62,500 nucleotides of DNA, from assembly GCA_905221605.1 (NCBI GenBank), contig CAJNDS010001735.1, positions 1 to 62,500 on the forward strand. Direction: 5' to 3'. A model generated the notes under the pieces. That model saw only the letters and a list, made by a program, of their open reading frames with translations. It ran no database searches and was not told where the DNA came from. The stretch comes from Symbiodinium natans (taxonomy: Eukaryota; Sar; Dinophyceae; Suessiales; Symbiodiniaceae). Positions 1-9,400 of the stretch are shown here, in pieces. Numbering within the stretch: position 1 is the stretch's first letter; the number at the start of each line of letters is the position of its first letter. A program made the position numbers and the translations under genes.

Positions 1-259
1 AAGCAAGCTGACATTGTTTCTTGTGATTGCCCTCTTCCCCGAATCATTCGCCCTGCAACCAGCTGAAGTGTGATCTCAACCTTTCGACGTGCGCCGAACA
101 CGAAGCCCTAAACTGTAACACGCACCGCGCTCTAAACCTCAAATGCTGAACCCTGAATCCTTTAACTGACACGACTCAACTCTACACCCCGTGTCCTCGA
201 AAGTCAGATACCCTAAAGCCTAAGCCACTAAGCCCTACCCGACTGAAGCAAAGCCCCTT

Positions 260-345
260 CTTCAACAGGCTAACCTTTGGGACTATATGGAGTTTCCCTA
301 AACCCTAAACCCCTAAACCCAAAATCCTATTTTGGGCGTCAAAGG
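260..345. mobile_element. Possible small inverted-repeat element
   Basis: AGGCTAACCTTTG near 267 is mirrored by CAAAGGTTACCT near 340, enclosing about 60 bp that includes three CCCTAAA-like units. The size and terminal inverted repeats resemble the introner-like elements elsewhere in the window. No flanking coding sequence was recognised, so its status as an intron is not shown. Confidence 0.35.
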
Positions 346-942
346 TTACCTACTCTACTATCTCTCCTACTAACTTACTAAGCAAAGAGGTTGGCCTTTG
401 TTCGGAAGCGCCCTTCGGGCGGGAGTTCCCCCCCTAAGCGAGCAGGGGTTGATGCCGGACGTTGGGTGTAGGGTTGCGCGGTCTATGGGCTGAGATGTTA
501 AGGGTTATGGAAGAGAGCTGAGGGTTTAGGGTTTAGGGTTTAGGGTTTAGGGTTTAGGGTTAAGGGCTTAGGGCTTAAAGATTGAGAAGAGGGTGTGCGC
601 GGAGGCCCTTTGGTGTGAGGGTTTCTGGGGTTTCTGGTTGGGGTCTCAAGAGCTCTAAGAGCTCCTCCGTCAGGTGAATTCGCTCTGCTATCCCCTCATG
701 ATGCCTGTATCATTCTTCGCAGAAAGCTACCCAACATATACGTTTCAATGAAGCAGGCCCCTGTCTATATTCTACAGTCATGATGGCCCTAAACCCTAAA
801 CCCTAAACCCTAAACCCTAAACCCTAAACCCTAAAATGCGTTGTGGCTTCTAGGCTCCTAAGCCGGTTGGGAACGCCGGTGAAACTGCGATACATACACA
901 AAAGCATGGCACTGACGTCAAGGGCTCGGGGCGCAACGAAAG

Positions 943-1099
943 GTTTAGGGTTTAGGGTTTAGGGTTTAGGGTTTAGGGTTTAGGGTTTAGGGTTTAGGGT
1001 TTAGGGTTTAGGGTTTAGGGTTTAGGGTTTAGGGTTTAGGGTTTAGGGTTTAGGTTTTAGGGTTTAGGGTTTAGGGGTTAGGGGTTTAGGGTTTAGGGT
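943..1099 (+). repeat. TTTAGGG array
   Basis: About 21 tandem TTTAGGG heptamers, nearly perfect at the start and decaying at the right edge (TTTTAGGG, TTAGGGG). It follows a short unique block that is open in part on the minus strand. Confidence 0.95.
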
Positions 1100-1105
1100 C
1101 TAGCA

Positions 1106-2430
1106 GGGAGTTCAGGCTTGAGCACTGTTGTGGTGCATGGAAGGATCTTTAATGATGGCTCATGGGTTGTCACAGCTGAGCTGATGATGAACTCAGACTT
1201 TACATGTTGCGGGGAGTTGAGGTGTGTCGAGCCACACGAAGTCCCTAAACCCTAAACCCTAAACCCTAAACCCTAAACCCTAAACGCTAATTAAACCCTA
1301 AACCCTAAACCCTACACCCTAAATCCTAAACCCTAAACCCTAAACCCTAAACCTTAAACCCTAACCCTAAACCCTAAACCCTAAACTCTAAACCCTAAAC
1401 CCTAAACCCTAACCTGAGCTATGCTTGGCGCCTACTACAGCCCCTGACGCATCAAGTGCGCAAACGGCTGATCGAAGTGACGGTGCAGGTGAACGTGGGT
1501 ATTTCCCAAAAAAGGGGTACCCCGAACTTCACAGATTCCACTATCACCCGTAATTTTTGGAGACCCTAAACCCTAAACAATAAACCCTAAACCCCAAACC
1601 CTAAACCCTAAACCCCCCAAAAGGGTATCCCTATTTTGGGAAATGCCCCATGTCTTAACGTGGCTGGCAGCTTTGGACCACAGCCCCCGTCAGTAGTGCT
1701 GCGGGTGGTTGGAATGCAAGGGGCTTGAAACCAAATGGGTAGGATTTAGGGTTTAGGGCTTACGGTTTAGGGTTTCGGGTTTAGGGTATAGGGTTTAGGG
1801 TTTATGGTTTCGGGTGTAGATATTGAAAGTATGGCCCTTTTTGGATATTGGGCTTGAGGGCTTTCAGGGCTTAGGTACAGTAACGTAAGTGCTCGTGACA
1901 TCATTGGCTCAAGAGCCAAACCCGAGAGCATCGTTAGATCACGGAGTTTGGAGTCTAGGGATTAGGGTTTAAGGCAGCAATTCTGCGGCGGGGCGCTACT
2001 CCAACAAGAGACCATCCTCAACAAATACCTGTGGAAGCCCAACGGCTCAGCGCCCCAAATAATCACGCCTAAACTTTGGCTGAAGCCTCCAATCCCGAAA
2101 TCTGAACCCTGCCAAAAAATTAGGGTTATATGGGTCGCAGCAGTGCTCGGGCTGAGACCGAAAGACTGCAAACAACGGAGGAGGCTCAGATTACGCCTGC
2201 ACGTTGTTTGGTGCCTGCGTGGGGCAGGAGGGTTCGGGGTTTAGGGCAGGAAAGTCTTGCGGGAAAGTCGAAATAACTATGTCCAAAACAAATTAAACGA
2301 AACGCCCCAACCCAAGCCGAATCTCGCGAACCCTCTAATGCAAGAAGCTACTCACCACTCGGAATGTCACCTTAAGGAGAGAGGGGCTTGGAAAGCTAGG
2401 GCAAAGAGACTCATGAGGGTTCAGACTTAG
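1106..2430 (+). CDS. Candidate multi-exon gene, function unknown
   Basis: Between telomeric arrays the plus strand has a series of open blocks with AG before and often GT or GC after. Examples are 1111-1240 (contains VVVHGRIFNDGSWVV), 1425-1497 (PLTHQVRKRLIEVTVQ, followed by GTGAAC), 1876-1955 (NVSARDIIGSRAKPES), 2138-2225 (ETERLQTTEEAQITPARC) and 2250-2430, which ends in TAG. The block at 1425-1497 runs into the inverted-repeat element at 1498-1649, as expected if that element is an intron. I recognise no domain and exon phases were not fully joined. The gene could be an artefact of generally open sequence. Confidence 0.25.
1244..1411 (-). repeat. CCCTAAA array
   Basis: About 23 heptamers in the CCCTAAA orientation with scattered single-base variants (CGCTAATTAAA, CCCTACA, CCCTAA). 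It faces the opposite way to the 943-1099 array. Confidence 0.95.
1498..1649. mobile_element. Introner-like inverted-repeat element, family G
   Basis: The left end GGGTATTTCCCAAAAAAGGG is mirrored by the right end, whose complement reads GGGGCATTTCCCAAAATAGG. The roughly 150-bp element carries a telomeric array in its middle. The unit lies directly after an open block ending CAG/GTGAAC, so it may be a spliced intron of a plus-strand gene. No second copy was found in the window. Confidence 0.5.
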
Positions 2431-2737
2431 AGTGTTAGACCCGCTAAACCCGACCTTCTCCCCCCCCCCCCCCCCACCCCCTGATTTTCCAGATTCCTGA
2501 ATAGACCCCTGCAAAAGGGGGCCTCATTGGTTCATGAGTTTGGGTCACGCCGCGTATTGCTTGGTCTGCTTGGTCTACAAGCGGGGAGCAAGAGCTGCCG
2601 GGCGGGGGGGGGGGCATTACCGTCTACCTCTGCGCACAAATATGCACGACATCGGCGGTAGTTGAAGGAGTATTGACCTTCGAGTAGATGCACAGCAAGT
2701 GCCCCACGGCCTATTGAACTTCAGACCACCACAGGGT

Positions 2738-2820
2738 GTACTTGGAAGTTCATGGTGGCACTTAAGGGGCTTACAAGTGGGTTACAAGTGCAGTTATAGT
2801 TGGTTAGTACCTCCAAGTAG
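2738..2820. mobile_element. Introner-like inverted-repeat element, family J
   Basis: TACTTGGAAGT at the left is mirrored by TACCTCCAAGTA at the right (complement TACTTGGAGGTA), about 80 bp apart. The interior has a short repeated TTACAAGTG. It is followed at once by the 8-mer array at 2819. Confidence 0.4.
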
Positions 2821-2894
2821 GGATTTAGGGATTTAGGGATTTAGGGATTTAGGGATTTAGGGATTTAGGGATTTAGGGATTTAGGGATTTAGGG
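2819..2894 (+). repeat. Octamer telomere variant (TTTAGGGA)n
   Basis: Nine perfect copies of an 8-bp unit, a telomere heptamer plus one A. Such a homogeneous variant array implies local amplification rather than drift of a heptamer array. Confidence 0.9.
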
Positions 2895-3499
2895 CTGTCA
2901 GCCTCGTCCACCCAGCAGACTCGGACACCCTGGCCCGGCATGATGTGGAGCTTAGCTTGTCGTGATGTTGGGTCGGTTTAGGGTTTAGGGTTTAGGGTTT
3001 AGGGTTTAGGGTTTAGGGTTTAGGGTTTAGGGTCTAGGGTCTTCGTGGCCGAGGGCGGGCGGGTTCAACGTTCAAGGGGCGACTCCGAAGAGCAAGGCAG
3101 CACCGGCTCACTGCATCGACTTCGATGTTAACGTATCAGCAATCAGGAGCACAGCATATGCCAACAGAACCGATGCAAGTCGCATGAAGACTAGCAGCCG
3201 TGCTCTCTGAAAAGGAACGATCATATGCCCTTCGTGTTCAGAACTTTCCAAGATTGATGATATACAACATGTCTTTGCACGGCTCTTGGCTTACACGGGA
3301 TGTCAACGACTTAGGCTACAAAGCTCCGTCTTTGCCCTCATTCAGACCCAATCGATCGGAGAGCTAGAAGCCTTGCCCTCTGTCATCATTGAGCGTACTG
3401 CATAAAAAGACGTACTCCACTTTATAAGAGTATACGGTGAACCAAGCTCAACAACCAACAGTTTTAATAACGATGCAACAGGCAAAATGCTGTGCGGGC

Positions 3500-6400
3500 C
3501 TCTCGCCACTCGCCCGTTCGCTGGTCTCCGTGGGCAGTTCGGAAAACCTGAAGCAGACGCACGCGCGTGGATGTGCGGTGCGGAGGTCCAAAACTTGCTC
3601 AAACCAGGGTCAGCCCAACAACCAGATTTTCAAAAAGAGTACCATTTTTGGGGGTTGGCTACCTAGAACTAACGGTCAAACGGATACCACTGGACCCTAA
3701 ACTAAACCCTAAACCCCAAACCCTAAACCCTAAACTTAAACCCTAAGCCCTAAACCCTAAACTAATCCCTAAACCCCAAACCCTAAAAACCCTTAACCCT
3801 AAAAACCCCTAAAGGACTACCAAGTATGCCACCAGGAAACTCCAACGCCGTGCTGCTTGCCATCCTTCCATTGGCCGGTGAACTTTCGCCTCAGTGCTGT
3901 TTAGGGTTTAGGGTTTAGGGTTTAGGGTTTAGGGTTTAGGGTTTAGGGTTTAGGGTGTAGGGTGTAGGTTTAAAGCCATGGAAGAAACCCGAACTCGAAC
4001 CCTTTTCTTAACTTACCGCCTTATGGCTTTCAACATGTGTCTGACGTCTTCTACCGCGCACAGGGAAGTGAGGCACCCTGAGAAATGCTACTTGGACCTT
4101 TTCGCAGGCAGAGGGGAGTGGTCTTCCGGAAATGTTGTTTAATTGGGGTGTTGTTAGTTCGGTGAGTTTGTTGTCAGAACTGTGTGGAGAAAGCCCCCGG
4201 AGCCCCCAAACCCTGAACCCAAAATCCTAAACCCCTGAACACTGAACACTTCATCCAGGGCCAGCACCCATCCGCCCACAGGAAGGTGCCCTCGCCTTCC
4301 TGGCACTGCTTCAAACAACCCTCTAAACCCACTAAACATTCTAAACGCTCCAAGCCCCAGCCTGTAACCCTATATAGTCTAGATTCATATGGAATCCTAA
4401 AACCCGCCCTGATACCCTGTGAGCGCTAAAGCCGGATGTCGTGGAGGCAAATGGCCTACTACAGGCGCTATACTGGACAGGGGCTCAGGTTGGGGAGCCT
4501 TTGAGGGAGCTTACCTTGGGGACCGAATGAACCCTAAAAGGGTTTATGGTTCATGTACCTTCATAGAAATTATAGTAGTCGGGGTATATGACCCCCAATT
4601 TTACGATTCATTTCGTTCCCAAGGTAGTAAGTGTACTAGCTTTCTGCTGAGGGTTGTTTTTGCTCACGGCGCGGTTAGCGGCCGTGGGCGGAACGCTGAT
4701 TCTACAACTTTTTCGTGCTTCTGAGGGAAGGGGGAGGGGGGAGGGGGGGGGGTGGTTGCGGGCATGTCTTCACGCTTCTTCTTTCTTGTTTCTGGACCCT
4801 GAGCCGTAAACTGCCTAAAGCCTATAAGCCCTGAAACCTTAAACCTAAACACTAAACCCTAAACCCTTACAGCACCCTGGGCTATACCATAAACCCTAAA
4901 CCCTAGACCCTGACAACCCAAAACCTTACAACCTAAGCCTGGGGAAGCGGTTGGGAGAGCGACAGCGAGGACCCAAGGCCCTAAACAACCACAAAACACC
5001 GAACCGCAAAAACACACAAAACGTGCAAAAACCTACTCATAATATGAGGATGTCAAAACACTCAAAACACTGGTTGGCGTGGTACCTTTGACTACAACAA
5101 TTGCCTAGGATTCACTGCACGTTAACAAAAAATGGTCTCCGCAAAACACGTTTGAACAGCGAAACACTGTCATGCGTGGGTTAAAACCACATTTCGGTGT
5201 GCTTACGGCCCACGGCCGCTAACCGCGCCGTGTCCTTGTTTTTCGGGGTGCATCGTAGGATCCTCCTAGCGGCACCTCACCTCCCAACCCCTGTGGCTTA
5301 AGATGGCTTAAGTGATGCCTTGAGCCACTGCATTCTCCAAAGCCCTTCCGTACTTACCCTCTTAAATAAATTTCCCAGACCTGGGGCACGAAACGCTACA
5401 CCCCCAGGCCAGACCTTGAGGTCGTTGATGTACTGGCCTGGCAGGGAAAGCCCGCAGCGAACTGAACTCGGGGGTGCGGGATGATGGCGCCACAACCCTT
5501 AACTAAAGGTTGGGGGGTCTGGGGGCATTGTTGGAGAACCCTAGCCCTATAGACCCTGAACCCGAAACCTGGTAGGGATTCCGACGAACAGGCTGGACAT
5601 GTTGCAAAGGACAGCTCCATGACTTCTCTGAGCCAGATATGTAAGAATCTGCACGTCAAAGAGCCGGGTTTAGGGTTTAGGGCCGTTTAGGGTGTAGGGT
5701 TTAGGGCCGTTTAGGGTTCAGGGTTTAGGGTTGAGGGTTTCGGGCTTACAGGGGCTGAGGAGCTTTCGAACTCAGGAAAGCTCAGGAAAGCCGAAGACAG
5801 TGATCCGGCGACTTCTCTTTACCGTGAAGAACTGCCGGCCTTCGTATGCTCGGCCATCGGGCCATTCGTAGCGACCCTCGCCGTGCATTCCTGACAAGGC
5901 AGCGCAATGTGTCGCTCACCGAATCTGCACGATGCCCATCCGACCCCAGAAAACCACAAGGTATTCAAGGCAACATGAGGTCACCAAAAGCATGGGCTCA
6001 ATGAAGGGCAAGCAGGGCTACGGAGCTATCCTTAAAGCAGGCATCAGAAAAGGCAGGACGAGCGCGACACAAAACGCCACTCAACAAAGTCTGGCTGCAG
6101 AAAGGCACAATGCATAGGGGAGCCTTCCCAAAAGGAGAAACCCAAATCCTAAACTCTGTATTGGGAACCTTCATATCCTGAAAGTAATTAACTGGGGCCT
6201 GAGCTAACCCCAAGTTTCCGTAACGTGGGTCTCCGAACGCCCGTGCTGGATAGACATGCTCAGGTGCGCGCGGTTGTCGACCCACTCCCCCTTGTACTGT
6301 CGGCCGTCCTGCGACGTGGACGAAAAAATTGTTCTGAGGCGGATGTCCCACAAGTCTCGAGACAACCACAGCACATAACTTCCCCAAAGGCCCCCCCCCC

Positions 6401-9400
6401 AAAGTCTCCGAGTAAAAACTTGTTGTTCTTTGGAGCTTCTGGGAAGTTGGGGGCTCCTCCCCTATGGTAAACTCTGAACCCTAAACCCCTTGAAGCCAGC
6501 TCTTGGAAGGGGTGGGGGATGGCGGGGGGCTCCTTGGGATATTTGGGCCAGCATAGGCGCACCCCCCCCCCCTCCCCCCCTCCCCCCCCCCATGGTATCC
6601 CCCCCCCCTGTGGTTTCATGGTGGGTTTTGGGTTCCCTCCCCCCCCCTCTGTGGTTCATGGTCTGTGGTTCATGGGTTAGGGTTTAGGGGTTTAGGGTTA
6701 GGCTTTAGGGTTCAGGATTTTCACTCTGGTCCATTGGTTCACTGTGGGTTTAGAGTTTGATTTGGGTTCAAGGTTCGGGGTAATGATAGGTTTACGGTTT
6801 CCCCTCTCCCCCCTGTGGTTCGTGCTGGGTTTACGGTTGAGGGTTCAGAGTTAAAGCAGCAAAGGTTTCGGGTTTACCCTTCTCCCTCCCGTCGTTCATT
6901 GGTGGGTTTAAGTTTTAGGGCTAGGGTTCAGGGTGTGGGGTTTAGGCTGAGGCTTCTCTGTCCCCCCCCCCCCCGTGGTGTTTTTAGGGTTAATAGGCAG
7001 GGTTTGGTGGGGGTTGCCGGGGGGGGGGGGGGATACCATTGGGGGGGGGGGGGGGTCGATTATGCGGAACGCGGGCGCATATTTAGGGATTTAGGGTGCT
7101 CGGCTTTGAGGGGCTACGAAGCGGTGCCTTCCCGGTGTTTGAAGGGGCTTCGGCGCCCCGAAAGAAGCCCCTTTATGAGCCCTGACTCTCAACCCCGGAG
7201 CCCCAAATCCCCGAACCCTGTATGCCCTGCAACCTCCCGTTCCAGAGTATGTGTCTCAGCCCCGCAAACCCTCAACTCTGAATTCCTCGCCCCCCACCCC
7301 GCGCCCCCATCCCGCCAAAAAAAGGCTTAAAGCCTAAAGCCCGAATTTTTTCCGGAACCGTGCCTCTTCCGGGGCGGCAGGGCCGAGGATATTCAGTAGC
7401 CACTGAGTGCCCAGCAACCAAAACAACCTTAAACCCTCAACCCCGAACCCTAAACCCTGGACTAGACACAATACATGGAAACTGTGTGTGGCACCATTCT
7501 GAGCTTCCCAAGTTATTTGTCCACACAGCTTGTCTCCCAGCTTGAGAAAACTCATCCAAAGCGCCTCAGGAAGGTTGCCCGATTTGAAATATGAAATTGC
7601 CAATCATCCTCAGAAAATCTGAAATCCAAAACTATCCAAAATCCAAGATACTCAAAATTCACCGAAAAACGCAAACTCTGAATTTCACAACACGCTTCTC
7701 GTTCAAAACTGTCGCTCAAAGCGTTCCTGGGGCACGAACCCTATACAATTTCTGAAAACCCTAAACCCTCAACCCTACACCTTAAACTTTGAACCCTGAA
7801 CCCTAAATCCTGAACCCTCAGCTCTAAACCCTAAACGCTAGACCCTTCTGAACAAGCCTGGCCTTCCATGTGAAGGTGCCTTCGCCTTCAACCTCAGGAC
7901 GGATGGCCCTCAGCCTCTAGAGCGAAGCCCCATAGGGTTTACGAACAGAAAATGGACACCCAAATCGCAGGATTCCTTGTAATCGGAAACCAGATGGGGG
8001 TTTAGGGTTTAGGGTCTGGGGTTTAGGGTTTGGCGTTTAGGGTGTAGGGATTTTGGGGCTTAGGGTGTTGGGGTACAGGGTGCTGGGATTCGGGTCCAGA
8101 GCCCTAAACCCTAAACCCTAAACCCCAAACCCTAAACCCCAAAACAAGAAAACCCTAAACCCTAAGCCCTGAAGGCCCGGACCCTACACCGAACAGGCCG
8201 CCCTTCCCCTGGCTGTCATATCGTAGCTGCTGTGGCAGTAAACCCTAAACCCTAAACCCTAAACCCTAAACCCTAAACCCTAAACCCTAAACCCTCATTG
8301 AACTGGAACTTTGGGCAACTATTCGGCGGTTTTTGGGCTTCGACTCCAAACCTACCCAACCCTGGCATGTTCATTGGGGCTTGTTGGTGCTTTCTTTGAG
8401 TTTCCCTTGCCCACTTCTTGGGGGTTTGCTGCTGCCTTCTTGACAAAGCTTTGTGCGGTCGCAAGGGAACGTGAAGACATACATCATACAACCCTAAACC
8501 CCAAACCCAATGTCTATTTCGGGGACTCTCTGACTTTCCTTGGGTATCGTATATATAAGGCTTCGCACTGTACTAGTATCCCCAGAAGGACCACAATTTA
8601 GAGAACCTCCTATTGGTGTGTTTAGAATGGGCACGAGAGCAGTGCAGGGTTTAGGGGTAGGCTGTTCCCCTAAACCCTAATACGATTTTAGGGCTCCGGG
8701 ATTTCAGGAGTCGGTTTCTCGTACCTCTGGCAAGGGTTGGTTGCAGCATGTTGCCGTGCATAAAGGGGGTGCTCTTTTTTCCGGAACCAGGTTTCCGGCA
8801 TTGTTGTTGCGGAACTCGCCGTCATACACGGAACCGTCGGGCCATTCGAATCTGCGCAAGGCCGTCGAGCAGGCGCCGGCAGCTTGGGAAAGGGAAAGCC
8901 GTAGTTCAGGATGAAGGGGTTTCAGCTGGTAGGGGGTGTGGTGGAGGGTTCAGGACCCGAAGCCCTAAACCCTAAACTCAGGATTTTGGGATCATACCAA
9001 AGAAGCCGTCTTGGCCTCAGGGGCGTGAATGTTCCTTAAAGGGTTTCGGAGTTCGATGCGTCCTCTGAGGGCACTATAGCCCCATGTTCACGTTGTCCAA
9101 GAACTCCAAGGAGGGTATAGGGCAGCCTTAAACCCCAAACCCGGAACCCTAAACCCTATAAACCCTATAAACCCTATAAACCCTATAAACCCTATAAACC
9201 CTAAGCCCTAAACCTTACACCGACGAAAGCAAGAAAACCTTTAGACAACAGCCCAAAAGCCTGCCACGTTCAAAGGCGCTGAAAAGGCCAGGGCTCGGCA
9301 ACCCTTCGGGTTTAGGGTTCAGGGTTTCGGGTTTAGGGTTTAGGGTTTAGAGTTGAGGGCTTAGGGTTTAGGACTTCGAACATATGAGCTTACCGACTCT

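Noticed and set aside
1895-1925. TTGGCTCAAG resembling the end of the dinoflagellate spliced leader
   Set aside because: Only ten bases match and they are part of a GGCTCAAGAGCC palindrome. The rest of the leader is absent.
2819-2894. CRISPR-like regular repeat
   Set aside because: The unit is 8 bp without spacers and the genome is eukaryotic.
4154-4339. Minus-strand 61-codon ORF over 4154-4339
   Set aside because: The real coding sequence there is the MORN exon 4268-4299 in another frame. The ORF is its shadow plus telomeric sequence.
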